Notes: generated from the letters alone by a model not told the origin. A stretch of DNA of 64,000 bases from Marinomonas profundimaris (GCF_000508165.1 NZ_AYOZ01000002.1:62001-126000); one strand, 5' to 3'; counted from the stretch's first letter, positions 17,336 through 26,637 are shown. Numbers and translations are program-made.

Positions 17336-18118
17336 TTATTCTTTTTTAGCGTTTTCTTTTAATGCGTCTTTTACTTTTTTCTCGGGGTGATTATTGGCTT
17401 CGGTCAACCCAGCTTCTCTTTGCACTGCCGCTAATACGCCTCGTAAAATACCCAATTCTTGTTTCTCTGGACGGGATCGGTTGAAGAACCGATGCAGCTT
17501 ATCCAGCACTTTGCCCGGATGGCTGCGAATCACAAAGTTAATGCCATAAAGCGTTTCTTCTAAATGCTCGTAGAAAAGATCCATGTCTTTCTTGCGCGGG
17601 TATTCCGATGTTTCTTTCTGCTGGAAACCTTTATTCTGATTGGCCATCCAGATTTCATAAGCAACGATCTGTACGGCTTGTGAAATATTAAGCACAGGGT
17701 ATTCGTCATTGGCATCAATGTAAACTTGGCGATGGCATTGAGCGATTTCCTCGTTTAATAAGCCTGTTGTTTCTCGGCCAAAAACGATGGCGACATTATG
17801 ATCCACCGCTTCTGGAATCACGCTTTCGGCGCATTCTCTGGCGTTCATGATGGGCAATTGAAACGTGCGATGACGCGCGCTGGTACCGATCACAAGGCTA
17901 CAGTCTGCAATGGCGTCTTCTAACGTTGGCACAATGGTGGCGTTTTCAAGAAGGTCGACAGCACCAGCGGCTCGGCTGGTGGCTTCTTCTGAAGGATAAT
18001 CATTTGGATCAACCAAATAGAGGTTGGTTAATCCCATGTTTTTCATGGCGCGGGCAATGGCGCCAACGTTACCAGGGTGGAAGGTGTTGATTAAGACGAT
18101 TCGGATGTTACTTAGCAT
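17336..18118 (-). CDS. trmJ: tRNA (cytidine/uridine-32-2'-O)-methyltransferase TrmJ
   Basis: This 260-residue SPOUT-family methyltransferase opens with IRIVLINTFHPGNVGAIARAM and has the knot-forming IVFGRETTGLLNEE and VLNISQAVQIVAYEIW. It methylates ribose at position 32 of several tRNAs using S-adenosylmethionine, as a dimer. The basic tail after about residue 170 is usual for TrmJ. It is convergent with efpL across a shared terminator. Confidence 0.94.
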   Translation of the reverse strand: MLSNIRIVLINTFHPGNVGAIARAMKNMGLTNLYLVDPNDYPSEEATSRAAGAVDLLENATIVPTLEDAIADCSLVIGTSARHRTFQLPIMNARECAESVIPEAVDHNVAIVFGRETTGLLNEEIAQCHRQVYIDANDEYPVLNISQAVQIVAYEIWMANQNKGFQQKETSEYPRKKDMDLFYEHLEETLYGINFVIRSHPGKVLDKLHRFFNRSRPEKQELGILRGVLAAVQREAGLTEANNHPEKKVKDALKENAKKE

Positions 18119-18172
18119 AGCGTGTGAAGTACTCAGGTTTGGTTGTCTCTTAGCCTTTTGTCAATGGTCAGA

Positions 18173-19486
18173 TTATGGCTTCAGCGTGAGGGATTGCTCG
18201 GTGCTGGCGAAATCGACCTTGTCTAAGATGACTTTGGTTGTGTCGTTAAAGAGGAATTGATTGCAGGCGTGATGATACAGGGATCCTGTCTCTAACACCA
18301 ATCGATAGCTTCCTCTTGGAATGAAGTTGGCCGCGTAGGCTTGCTTTCCATATAAGTAGACAGAAAAGGGCGCTTGTCCATCGTAGGATTCAAATGTCAG
18401 CAGGCTGTGTTCTGGTAGCTGATTTAGAATTCGAAGGCGGCTAGTGCCTTCGGCTTGGCCAATCAACTCGCCATGTTGCGGTGCAATGCCCGGTTGGCCA
18501 ATGCAGCCTGTTTGGGTGGCTTTTTGGACGTTGCCAAAACCAATGTTTTTAGCTTGTACCCAACCGTTCATTCCTTGATAACGCACGGTAAGCCAATCGC
18601 CTTGTAATTTAATACTATTCAGGTCCGATTTTCCGGGGATGTTTTGTAAAATTACACTGGATAAATCCGGTTCTGCATAAAGCGTTGTATTTTCTAATGT
18701 GTGGCTTAATCCAACACGAAACTGAGGGTATAACCCACTGATATAGCGGCTTTCTTGTGCGGTAACGGTGGTTTCTTGTTCAAAGGACTGCCAATACAGC
18801 GTGCTGTAAATGCCAGCGGCAAAAACAGCAATATACGTAGCGGCGCGAAAGGCGGCTTTTGCTGCGTCCAGCCGAATCGGTTGGCTTATTGGTTCTTTAT
18901 CGTATGGCGCGTGGTAGTGCGGCGGCGCATAGTCACTCTCTTCATCATCGACAAAAGACTGATAGGGCGGTATATCTGATTGGTCATACTTTGGGTTATC
19001 GCTGTAGCTGTAACCTTGAGAGGTGAAGTTTTTAGAGGCTTTATAAGCTTCTTCATACAAGGCTTTTACACGCTTTTCGTTCAATGTGTTTCGTGCCGAT
19101 TTAATCGCGTCATTACGGGCTTTTTCTTGATGTGCATTGTTGCGTTTCATTTCTTCGTAAGCGCGCTGCCGCTCTTTAATAAACGCTTCTTGTTCTTTGT
19201 CGGTCGCGCTCGATGTTTGCGTATAGCGGTTGTTGGCTTGACTGCTTTGTGTGTTTTCTTTGGTAAAGCTGAAAGGCTTCCAGTCGTTTACTTGCGCACC
19301 TTGTCGTATCGCATTGGTGACGTTTTCATAAGCGGCTTGTAGGCTCTGAAAAAGCTCTGTTGTGTCGGTGTCTGGGTTTTTGTCTGGATGATAGCGCCTA
19401 GCCAAACGCCTAAAGGCGGTTTTTGCTTCCTGCTCGCTGGCATTGGTGGGTATTTCCAGCAACTGATAATCGTCTATTAGGCTCAT
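18173..19486 (-). CDS. Membrane-anchored J-domain protein with SH3-like domain
   Basis: The 437-residue protein starts with a J domain (residues 1-60, catalytic HPD at 33-35) that can stimulate an Hsp70. A charged, helical, low-complexity linker (about 95-200) follows, then one membrane helix (about 212-232). After that comes a bacterial SH3-like domain (about 255-315, with DWLTVRYQGMNGWVQAKNIG-like residues) and a C-terminal beta-rich domain. J domain and SH3 part lie on opposite sides of the membrane, so it may connect a cytosolic Hsp70 with the periplasm. Partner unknown; the two divergent Hsp70s at 6873-11372 are candidates by inference only. Confidence 0.85.
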   Translation of the reverse strand: MSLIDDYQLLEIPTNASEQEAKTAFRRLARRYHPDKNPDTDTTELFQSLQAAYENVTNAIRQGAQVNDWKPFSFTKENTQSSQANNRYTQTSSATDKEQEAFIKERQRAYEEMKRNNAHQEKARNDAIKSARNTLNEKRVKALYEEAYKASKNFTSQGYSYSDNPKYDQSDIPPYQSFVDDEESDYAPPHYHAPYDKEPISQPIRLDAAKAAFRAATYIAVFAAGIYSTLYWQSFEQETTVTAQESRYISGLYPQFRVGLSHTLENTTLYAEPDLSSVILQNIPGKSDLNSIKLQGDWLTVRYQGMNGWVQAKNIGFGNVQKATQTGCIGQPGIAPQHGELIGQAEGTSRLRILNQLPEHSLLTFESYDGQAPFSVYLYGKQAYAANFIPRGSYRLVLETGSLYHHACNQFLFNDTTKVILDKVDFASTEQSLTLKP

Positions 19487-19538
19487 GCGATGTTAGATGT
19501 TAACCGTATTTTACAAGGTGAATGAATGACTTAATCCA

Positions 19539-22043
19539 TTATGCACGATTTGTCGGTGGTGACAAAGGCTGATCTTTTTCCTCTAAAAGCATGAGGTATT
19601 TCGCTGGAGACATAGGACGATGCAAGTGATAGCCCTGTCCCACTTGGCATTGCCATGCTTGCAGTAATTTTAAAACCTCTTCCGATTCAATGCCTTCTGC
19701 GACGCTGATGATGTTCAATTCTTTGCTCAGGTTAATCATGCTTCGGCATAATGTTTGGCTTTGAGAGTCTGCTATTAAATTCATAACAAAAAATTGGTCT
19801 ATTTTGAGCTCATCCGTGGCGAGCGATACCAGGTTTTGCATTGAACTGTAGCCCACACCAAAATCGTCGATCGCAAGTTTGAATCCAGCGCTGTGCAATT
19901 TTTTAACATTATGATCCACAATGGCGCTGTTTTGGAAAATGCTGGTTTCTGTTATTTCTATGGTGAATTTATTGGCGGGCAAATTGTGTCGATGCAGCAG
20001 GTTTTCTACTCGTTCTGAGAAATCTTCTTGCACAAGGTCGAGCGCTGAAATGTTGATGGATAACGTTTGAGCTGTCAGTGCCGATGGGTTGGAGGATGAC
20101 CACTGAAAGACTTTTTCAAGCAACATGTCGGTCAGCTTATAAATAAGTCCCGTTTGTTCCGCCAAAGGGATGAACTCAGCAGGGGACACTTGCCCTAAAT
20201 GCTCATTGTGCCACCGTATCAAAATCTCGCCGCCCACAATTCGATTATCCGCTAAATGGATTTGTGGCTGGATTTCGAAATACAATTTTTCTTGTCTAAT
20301 ATCGTCTGTTAGCAGGGTTATTAAGCGCAGTTGGTGCGCATGGTTACTTTTTAGTTTGCTGGTAAAAGGCGCCCAATGTCCTGAGGAGTAAGTGACAGAG
20401 TTACTTGCGATAAGGACATTTTGATAAAGCTTATCGAGATTGCCACCTTGAGATGGATAAAGAGCACTGCCAATTTTGTATTGATGGCGAAACAGCACTT
20501 TGTCGACAATCGTGGGCTGATCGAGTGTTTTCTGTATGTGCTGGATTTGTTGTTTGATTAAATCAGGTGTTGTACTGATTAGGACAATGTTTTTAGCGGT
20601 GAAACGAATCAATTTTTTCTGTTTTTTATTTGGCAGCGGCAAAGGGAGAATTCCGTCCATCTTAATGGCTTCTTGATGAATGTTAAGAATGACTTCGCAT
20701 AACGCTGAATCTGCTTTAGCGGGCCCAAATGCTTGGCTGATTTTGAGGTGACTGGTTAATTCAATCATGATTAACGCCAGTTTTGGGTGATTTTTCCCTA
20801 TTTGATTTATCTCTTCTGGCAAACGGTCAAAGTAATATGTGCGATTTGGTAAACCGGTTGCTATGTCGGTCAGTGCTTGTAATTGACGTTTATGCTCTAT
20901 GTGGTTGGCTTTGTCTGCAAAAGCGAAGGCAAAGCCAAGCAGTTGTAAGAGGCTGCTAATCGGAAAAATAGATTCGGTAAAGAGATTGATGGGCAAAATC
21001 TTCCAAAAAATGAACGTGTTAAGAATACTGCCTGCCATGAGCACAAACCAAGAGAATAAATAAAAGCGCACGGCAATAAAGCCTTTTTTATACGCCTGTA
21101 TTCCCCAGTAACTGCACGTGATAAGTAAGAAGGCTTCGATGGCGGCAAAAAGGGACGCAGAGGCTTTGACCGGTATAAGTTGAGTTAATATTAAAAAGAG
21201 AATAAAAACGGCATCGCCGTATTTATAAATAAGAGAATGAGGCGAGGGAATGTTCACTTCTTTGAGAAACTGTACGCTGAACCGATAGAGAATCCATGTG
21301 CCAAGGCCAAAAATGGTAAACAGGTTTTGTATGATCCATTGGCTTATTGTTTCGGAGAATATCCATCGGCTAAATCCTGTTATTACGGATAAAGCAACCA
21401 AAACCACCACGTTGAGACAGAGGTAATACACAAAGCCGGGTTGACGCAGCAGGATAAAAACAAAAAAGTTATGCGTGAGTAAAATGAGCAAACTGCTGAT
21501 GACAAACACCCAAAAAAGTAATTTGTTTTCTTTTTGATTTGCCGCTTCTTGGTTACTTAAAAGTTTGAATGGTGTCAGAAGTGGGCTGTTCCCTTGCTTG
21601 CGTATTAAGAGCGTGGTGCTTGCATCGTTTGATAATGTGATGGGGATCCATATTCCGTCGTAGTGATCAGTGTCTCCTTGCCAGTCTTGCAATGCGCCTC
21701 TTGTCCAATGTGCGTGCAATTGGTCCCCATGGAAGAGATAAAAATCTAGGTGTTCAATGACATAATAATTCATCCCAAGCACAAGGCTAGGGGCGCTGGA
21801 TGGTGAGATTGCTTTTGGAAAGACCAATTTATGCCAATAAGCAGGTGTGGCAAAATCTTGTGATTCACGATAGAGGCTTTGTTTAAATTCTGCGTTTAAA
21901 AGAATGTCATGTGGAGACGTGGAAGCGGTTTCTTTAAACGTGGGTAATTCACCAAGTGTCGTCTCTGCGACCACCAGAGAGAATGCACTTTGTGAGTACA
22001 CCAATAATGTGAGTAATACAAAAAACACACGCCTAAACATCAT
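19539..22043 (-). CDS. 7TM-DISM sensor with degenerate GGDEF and EAL phosphodiesterase domains
   Basis: The 834-residue protein has a signal peptide (cut near residue 23) and a periplasmic beta-sandwich sensing domain (about 30-165). About seven membrane helices (175-375) follow, then a GGDEF-like domain (385-545) and an EAL domain (570-820). In the GGDEF domain the signature position reads RFTAKNIVLIS, so cyclase activity is not expected. The EAL domain keeps its core: EILIR, EITETS, IDDFGVGYSS, DELKID and AEGIE. I expect a membrane c-di-GMP phosphodiesterase responding to an external ligand. Neighbours give no clue to the ligand. Confidence 0.92.
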   Translation of the reverse strand: MMFRRVFFVLLTLLVYSQSAFSLVVAETTLGELPTFKETASTSPHDILLNAEFKQSLYRESQDFATPAYWHKLVFPKAISPSSAPSLVLGMNYYVIEHLDFYLFHGDQLHAHWTRGALQDWQGDTDHYDGIWIPITLSNDASTTLLIRKQGNSPLLTPFKLLSNQEAANQKENKLLFWVFVISSLLILLTHNFFVFILLRQPGFVYYLCLNVVVLVALSVITGFSRWIFSETISQWIIQNLFTIFGLGTWILYRFSVQFLKEVNIPSPHSLIYKYGDAVFILFLILTQLIPVKASASLFAAIEAFLLITCSYWGIQAYKKGFIAVRFYLFSWFVLMAGSILNTFIFWKILPINLFTESIFPISSLLQLLGFAFAFADKANHIEHKRQLQALTDIATGLPNRTYYFDRLPEEINQIGKNHPKLALIMIELTSHLKISQAFGPAKADSALCEVILNIHQEAIKMDGILPLPLPNKKQKKLIRFTAKNIVLISTTPDLIKQQIQHIQKTLDQPTIVDKVLFRHQYKIGSALYPSQGGNLDKLYQNVLIASNSVTYSSGHWAPFTSKLKSNHAHQLRLITLLTDDIRQEKLYFEIQPQIHLADNRIVGGEILIRWHNEHLGQVSPAEFIPLAEQTGLIYKLTDMLLEKVFQWSSSNPSALTAQTLSINISALDLVQEDFSERVENLLHRHNLPANKFTIEITETSIFQNSAIVDHNVKKLHSAGFKLAIDDFGVGYSSMQNLVSLATDELKIDQFFVMNLIADSQSQTLCRSMINLSKELNIISVAEGIESEEVLKLLQAWQCQVGQGYHLHRPMSPAKYLMLLEEKDQPLSPPTNRA

Positions 22044-22199
22044 TCAAGACAACCCTTGTAGGTAAGTCGATTAAAACGGCCAAAACACCAACCAACAAGA
22101 ATATTTCTAAGGCTATTCAAACGGCTTGGCTTGCAATCGTGTAAACTTTCTTAAAATATAGGCGACATTTTTAGTATATGTATAATGATTGAGAATTAT

Positions 22200-22682
22200 A
22201 TGAGCGATAAGCTGACCCATTTAGACCATCAAGGCCATGCGCATATGGTGGATGTCTCAAATAAAGAGATTACGAAACGAACCGCGACTGCGCGAGCGGT
22301 GTTGTTAATGCAAGCATCCACATTAACTAAAATAATCGAAGGCGGTTTGCCAAAAGGAGATGTGTTGGCAACAGCGCGCATTGCTGGCATTCAAGCGGCG
22401 AAAAAAACATCCGATTTGATACCCTTGTGCCACCCGCTGATGTTGACCAAAGTCACCGTCGATATTAATACCATCAGCGAGCGAGAAATCGAAGTACTGT
22501 GTACTTGTTCTTTGGCGGGTAAAACCGGTGTGGAAATGGAAGCGCTGACTGGTGCTAGTATTGCCGCTCTGACCCTGTATGACATGTGCAAAGCCGTGGA
22601 CAAAGGCATAGTGATTCAAAATGTGGCGCTGCTTGAGAAAAAAGGCGGAAAAAGTGGCGATTGGAGCAGTGACCATGTCTAA
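22200..22682 (+). CDS. moaC: Cyclic pyranopterin monophosphate synthase MoaC
   Basis: The 160-residue protein shows the MoaC core: [19 protein letters not shown], then [13 protein letters not shown], then [20 protein letters not shown] and a terminal KKGGKSG. It converts the MoaA product to cyclic pyranopterin monophosphate in molybdenum cofactor synthesis. I chose the ATG at 22200 rather than 22185 because it gives the normal family length and has GAGA in front. Its last 8 nt overlap moaD. Confidence 0.96.
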   Translation: MSDKLTHLDHQGHAHMVDVSNKEITKRTATARAVLLMQASTLTKIIEGGLPKGDVLATARIAGIQAAKKTSDLIPLCHPLMLTKVTVDINTISEREIEVLCTCSLAGKTGVEMEALTGASIAALTLYDMCKAVDKGIVIQNVALLEKKGGKSGDWSSDHV

Positions 22683-22929
22683 GGTAAATGTGGTGTTTTT
22701 TGCTTCTTTAAAAGAGTCGATTGGGCAAAGTACTTTTCAAATGACACTGAATTTTCCGTTGACCATTGGAGAATTAAAACAGCAGTTGGCAGAAGAGTTG
22801 AAGGATGGAAAGAAGCTCTTAGAAAGCGGAATTCAATCGTCCATTGATTTTGAATTTAGCCGTGACACAGACACAATTCCCGAAACGGTGAAAGAGGTAG
22901 CATTTTTTCCACCGGTGACAGGAGGCTAG
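22675..22929 (+). CDS. moaD: Molybdopterin synthase sulfur carrier MoaD
   Basis: This 84-residue ubiquitin-fold protein ends in the required double glycine (FFPPVTGG), which is thiocarboxylated and delivers sulfur to MoaE. The start at 22675 overlaps the moaC end by 8 nt, giving translational coupling; the longer frame from 22621 would lie inside moaC. It ends directly before moaE. Confidence 0.94.
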   Translation: MSKVNVVFFASLKESIGQSTFQMTLNFPLTIGELKQQLAEELKDGKKLLESGIQSSIDFEFSRDTDTIPETVKEVAFFPPVTGG

Positions 22930-23379
22930 ATGATACGCGTTCAGCACGAAGATTTTAGTGTCGATGATTTGTATAAAGGTTTATTGAAAGCAAATCAAAC
23001 AGGCGCCGTTGCGATGTTTGTCGGATTGGTTAGGCAGTTCTCGGATATACCAAACGAATCATGCAGTTTTGAGCTTGAGCATTACCCAGGAATGACTGAA
23101 CGTAATTTGCAAGCCATCGTAGACGAGGCGAACACACGTTGGCCTTTACTGGATGTGTGTGTCGTTCATCGGGTTGGGCGTTTGTCCGTTGATGATCAAA
23201 TTGTCTTTGTTGGCGTCAGTGCGTCACATCGCGCTGAAGCGTTTCAAGCATGCGACTTTATTATGGATTATTTAAAAAGCCGGGCTGCTTTTTGGAAAAA
23301 AGAATCCCAAGGCTCAGAAAGCCATTGGGTTGAAGCGAAAGACGATGATGAAGAGAGCCTTGTGCGCTGGTCGAAATAA
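22930..23379 (+). CDS. moaE: Molybdopterin synthase catalytic subunit MoaE
   Basis: The 149-residue protein has the MoaE pattern LEHYPGMTERNLQAI, then VHRVGRLSVDDQIVFVGVSA and the active-site lysine region CDFIMDYLKSRAAFWKKE. With MoaD it forms the heterotetramer that inserts two sulfurs into cyclic pyranopterin monophosphate. It is last in the moaCDE operon, with no gap after moaD. Confidence 0.96.
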   Translation: MIRVQHEDFSVDDLYKGLLKANQTGAVAMFVGLVRQFSDIPNESCSFELEHYPGMTERNLQAIVDEANTRWPLLDVCVVHRVGRLSVDDQIVFVGVSASHRAEAFQACDFIMDYLKSRAAFWKKESQGSESHWVEAKDDDEESLVRWSK

Positions 23380-23409
23380 ATCGATTGGAGCACGGCTCGT
23401 ATTTGCGCC

Positions 23410-24657
23410 TTAATGTGGTCGTAGGGTTTTCTTTCGACCACTGGCGTGACGTTCTCGGTATTCCGTATCTATGTACTTATCGGTTGTTGCCATGCTGGCA
23501 TGACCTGCATCTTCTCTAACGTGTTCTTTCGGTCTGGTTTTCACGTCTTCCGATATACCCGTGTGGCGTAACCAGTGAACGGTTGCAACGCGTAAATCGT
23601 CTGCATCGGCCCGCATACCATCTTCGCACATGCGTTCGTACGCTTTATCAAAACATAGTTGTACGATATTTCTCACTTGGCGCGAGCTGGTCATGGCGCC
23701 TTGACCTCGATTTTTGGGTACCAAGGGCGTACTTTCTGCAATGGTTGGTAGCACGGGGAGGTCACGAAAACGACGATATCGAGTCAACGCATTGAGCATG
23801 TCATCGGAGACCGCCACCAATCGCTCTTTATTGCCTTTCGAGAGGACTTTAAACCACCAGTGGCCATCAGAATCTTTGATAAAATCGCCCATGACAGGCG
23901 CTGATCTTTCATCCGCGACCAATTCCGAAATTCGTAAATACATACCAAGTAACGCATTCATAATAAATAAGGTACGTTCATGATGCGCAGGCTCTTCTTC
24001 CGCCAACATTTCAGCGGTTTCGATCACGTAATCCCACTGCAAGTTAGAAATTCGTCTTACTTGTTTCCGAGTTACCTCTTTTTTAACGAACTTACTTTTT
24101 TGTCGAATTAATGCCACTGGGTTTTGTTGCACGGCGTCTTCTTGCATCAGAAAACCATAATAAGACGACAGTATAGAAAAGGTGGCCCGAATGGCCGCTT
24201 GAGATAATGAATGCTGTTTTGTTTTGGGGACGTCGCCATTTTTAAACTCAAGTTTACTGACGTGTGCGACAAAAGGTCGCCATTCTTTGTTCGCGACTCT
24301 CTCGCCCATGTGTAATTTAAAACGAGCTACATTTTTGGTGCCTATCCATTGCTCTGGCGGAGCGACACAAAAATGAATAAATTCTTCAATTTGATCACGG
24401 CGTAACTGGGTTGAAGGACAATTTGCTACATTCCAGGACCATAGCAACAGTCGCTCAACTTCTCGACGGTAGGAGTTAAAGGTAGCTTGAGAGCCGTTGT
24501 AACTATAAATGAAGCATAAAGCCAGTTGAAGATCGCGTCGGTACTCTGGGTCCTTTAGCTGAGGGGTGTTTTTGGCTAAATGTGAAGCGATTCCGTCGAA
24601 CTGAGTAAACGGATTGGGTAGATGATCTAAATTATCTATCAAGGCAAGAGGCGTCAT
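23410..24657 (-). CDS. Tyrosine-type site-specific recombinase, orphan
   Basis: The 415-residue protein has an N-terminal SAM-like core-binding half and a C-terminal catalytic domain with all residues in place: R242 (LRISELV), K274/K277 (SKGNKERL), H361 and R364 (HWLRHTG), H386 (AGHASMATT) and Y395 (DKYID). It is complete and probably active. It stands alone, convergent with moaE, without a recognisable element, excisionase or repeat array around it. It could be a chromosomal recombinase or a relic of an element; this cannot be settled here. Confidence 0.9.
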   Translation of the reverse strand: MTPLALIDNLDHLPNPFTQFDGIASHLAKNTPQLKDPEYRRDLQLALCFIYSYNGSQATFNSYRREVERLLLWSWNVANCPSTQLRRDQIEEFIHFCVAPPEQWIGTKNVARFKLHMGERVANKEWRPFVAHVSKLEFKNGDVPKTKQHSLSQAAIRATFSILSSYYGFLMQEDAVQQNPVALIRQKSKFVKKEVTRKQVRRISNLQWDYVIETAEMLAEEEPAHHERTLFIMNALLGMYLRISELVADERSAPVMGDFIKDSDGHWWFKVLSKGNKERLVAVSDDMLNALTRYRRFRDLPVLPTIAESTPLVPKNRGQGAMTSSRQVRNIVQLCFDKAYERMCEDGMRADADDLRVATVHWLRHTGISEDVKTRPKEHVREDAGHASMATTDKYIDTEYRERHASGRKKTLRPH

Positions 24658-24972
24658 AATATGTCATATCCAAACAGAGAGCGTAGATTAGCAAATTTTT
24701 CTCTGTATCCCTACCGCTTTTAAAGTACGTACTTTCTTGATTTGGTCACTTTTGCTTCTTATGTCCTTATTTATTTAGTTTTCTACTCTTTCTGTGTGAT
24801 TTTCATTCAAAGTGATGCCAATTACATCGTATTTGGAAAGAAGGTGGAAGCATCGCTTGTCGTCTTTTTTATTTTCAATAAAAGACTATTATAACTAAAC
24901 CAAAGCGAAACATCTTATTAAGACGTTAAGCGTCGCGACTTATTAAAACTTAAATCTCTGAAGGAGATACTC
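24658..24972. other. Intergenic region upstream of the exported-protein pair
   Basis: This 315-bp stretch has no gene. From about 24829 it is homologous to 25876-26019 (upstream of the second pair), including a dyad at 24862-24886 and a conserved CTATTATAACTAAACC segment just after it. That segment contains a TATAAC that could be a -10 element. The strong ribosome-binding site AAGGAGAT precedes the gene at 24973. Confidence 0.6.
24862..24886. promoter_or_regulatory. Conserved dyad upstream of exported-protein gene A1
   Basis: GTCTTTTTTATT (24862-24873) faces AATAAAAGAC (24877-24886). The same element at 25909-25933 has GCC/GGC in place of GTC/GAC, a paired change that keeps complementarity. 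It is either an RNA hairpin or a protein-binding palindrome next to the promoter. Confidence 0.55.
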
Positions 24973-25245
24973 ATGAAAAATTTTACTAAAACGGCTCTAA
25001 CACTATTAACTGTATCCGTAATGACAACCGCTGCTTTTGCTGAAACCGGAACTGAACGTGTTCAGAGTGCAAAAGGCGGTGTAGAAGCATTAGGTATAAC
25101 ACTTGAAAATATGGGCGCAACCGTTGACACAAGCGTTAATTTAAATGGTGCATATACATTCGATCAAAAAGAAGCGGTTTATTCTGCAAAGCACGCTGAG
25201 CTACAAAGCCAGTTTGATGCTTTCCACGCTCAATCAGCTGAGTAA
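24973..25245 (+). CDS. Small exported protein, family A copy 1
   Basis: The 90-residue protein has a signal peptide cut after AFA (residue 23). The mature part (~67 residues) starts ETGTERVQSAKGGVEALGIT and looks like a helical hairpin, ending YSAKHAELQSQFDAFHAQSA. I do not recognise the family. It resembles its neighbour B1 in the pattern TERVQSAKG/TDRIQSAKG, LENMGA.VDTSVNL.GAYT.DQK and AKHAELQ.QFDA.HAQ.AE, so A and B are themselves paralogues. It is probably periplasmic or secreted. A strong ribosome-binding site suggests high expression. Confidence 0.85.
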   Translation: MKNFTKTALTLLTVSVMTTAAFAETGTERVQSAKGGVEALGITLENMGATVDTSVNLNGAYTFDQKEAVYSAKHAELQSQFDAFHAQSAE

Positions 25246-25291
25246 AGCCCTTTAAGCCGTACTGTAAAATTTTAAAATTAAGGATTCAATA

Positions 25292-25573
25292 ATGAATAAA
25301 TTTAACAAAACTATTTTAGCACTATTGGCAGCATCTGTAATGACAACAAGTGCGTTCGCGTCATCTGATGAAAGCTCAACAGACCGCATTCAAAGTGCTA
25401 AGGGCAGTGTAGAAGCACTTGCTGTCACGCTTGAAAACATGGGCGCAAACGTTGACACTAGCGTAAACTTGAAAGGCGCTTACACTGCTGATCAGAAAGT
25501 TTCTCGTTACAATGCTAAGCACGCAGAGCTTCAAACTCAATTTGATGCATTGCACGCACAAACAGCAGAATAA
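25292..25573 (+). CDS. Small exported protein, family B copy 1
   Basis: The 93-residue protein has a signal peptide cut after AFA (near residue 23), then SSDESSTDRIQSAKGSVEAL and the same core as family A. It lies 46 nt after A1 and is followed directly by a strong terminator, so A1-B1 form a two-gene operon. Function unknown. The sequence has no cysteine in the mature part and is rich in Ala, Gln and Glu, compatible with a small helical periplasmic protein. Confidence 0.85.
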   Translation: MNKFNKTILALLAASVMTTSAFASSDESSTDRIQSAKGSVEALAVTLENMGANVDTSVNLKGAYTADQKVSRYNAKHAELQTQFDALHAQTAE

Positions 25574-25591
25574 TGCGGATAGCATGTCTAT

Positions 25592-25625
25592 AAAAAAGCC
25601 AAACGCCTTGTTTGGCTTTTTTGTT
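25592..25625 (+). terminator. Terminator after B1
   Basis: AAAGCCAAAC (25595-25604) pairs with GTTTGGCTTT (25610-25619) around GCCTT, followed by a T-rich run. Confidence 0.92.
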
Positions 25626-26019
25626 TTTACCCTTCCTTGAAAACCCTTCTTAATCCCCCCCGCCTTTTTTCTTCAAATTATTTTAAAGAGTATTTTTTAT
25701 ATTTTGTTTTCTATTGAGTGTTATTTTATTGATGGAAATGAGTTATTAAGAATAAGTTGTGATGAATGCTATCTGTTAATCAATAGGGTTGATCGTTATT
25801 ATCAGAAATTAAGTTGTGTTTTTAGTTTTTGTCTTGATTTATGTGATTTTTATTATAAATGTTGTTTGTCTGGCCATATTTGGAAAGAAGGTGAAAGCCG
25901 TGGTTGAAGCCTTTTTTATTTTAAATAAAAGGCTATTATAACTAAACCAAAGCGAAACAGCTTCTTCAGACGTTACGAATAGCGATTTATTACAACTTAA
26001 ATCTCTGAAGGAGACCCTC

Positions 26020-26292
26020 ATGAAAACTTTTATTAAAACGGCTCTAACGCTATTAACCGCATCCGGAATGACAACCGCTGCTTTTGCTGAAACCGGAACT
26101 GAACGTGTTCAGAGCGCAAAAGGTGGTGTAGAAGCATTAGGTGTAACGCTTGAAAATATGGGCGCGTCAGTTGATACCAGCGTTAACTTAAACGGTGCGT
26201 ATACCTTTGATCAAAAGGAAGCGGTTTATTCTGCTAAGCACGCTGAGCTACAAAGCCAGTTTGATGCTTTACACGCTCACTCAGCTGAATAA
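26020..26292 (+). CDS. Small exported protein, family A copy 2
   Basis: This 90-residue protein differs from A1 at only a few positions (for example MKTFIK for MKNFTK, GVTLENMGASV for GITLENMGATV, ALHAHSAE for AFHAQSAE). The changes are mostly conservative and the signal peptide is kept, which suggests selection on both copies. It has the same strong ribosome-binding site (GAAGGAG) and the same distance to its B partner. Confidence 0.85.
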   Translation: MKTFIKTALTLLTASGMTTAAFAETGTERVQSAKGGVEALGVTLENMGASVDTSVNLNGAYTFDQKEAVYSAKHAELQSQFDALHAHSAE

Positions 26293-26338
26293 AACCCTTT
26301 AAACCGTCCTGTAAAATTTTAAAATTACGGATTCAATC

Positions 26339-26620
26339 ATGAATAAATTTAACAAAACTATTTTAGCGCTATTGGCAGCATCTGTGATGACAACAAGTGC
26401 GTTTGCCGCTTCTGGTGAAAGTTCGACTGACCGCATTCAAAGTGCCAAAGGTAGTGTTGAAGCGTTGGCTGTGACCCTTGAAAACATGGGGGCCGATGTT
26501 GATTCCAGTGTGAATTTGAACGGTGTTTATACGGCAGACCAGAAAGTATCTGTATACAATGCTAAGCATGCTGAACTGCAGAATCAGTTTGATACCTTGC
26601 ACGCACAATCAGCGGAATAA
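26339..26620 (+). CDS. Small exported protein, family B copy 2
   Basis: This 93-residue paralogue of B1 has a signal peptide cut after AFA. Differences include ASGESSTDRI for SSDESSTDRI and VDSSVNLNGVYT for VDTSVNLKGAYT. It ends in DTLHAQSAE and is followed by a terminator 20 nt on. Function unknown, as for its relatives. Confidence 0.85.
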   Translation: MNKFNKTILALLAASVMTTSAFAASGESSTDRIQSAKGSVEALAVTLENMGADVDSSVNLNGVYTADQKVSVYNAKHAELQNQFDTLHAQSAE

Positions 26621-26637
26621 TGCTGATTGCATGTCAA

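Larger units (their letters stand above)
24829..25625 (+). repeat. First copy of a ~0.8-kb duplicated unit
   Basis: This unit carries the dyad, gene A1, gene B1 and a terminator. A second copy lies at 25876-26670, offset by 1047 bp at the start of A and at the start of B. The A-to-B spacing (319 bp) is identical in both copies, so this is a segmental duplication and not two independent insertions. Confidence 0.85.

Noticed and set aside
25704-25907. Plus-strand ORF of 67 codons between the duplicated units
   Set aside because: It is AT-rich and Cys-rich, has no ribosome-binding site, and runs into the dyad of the second unit; nothing supports coding.
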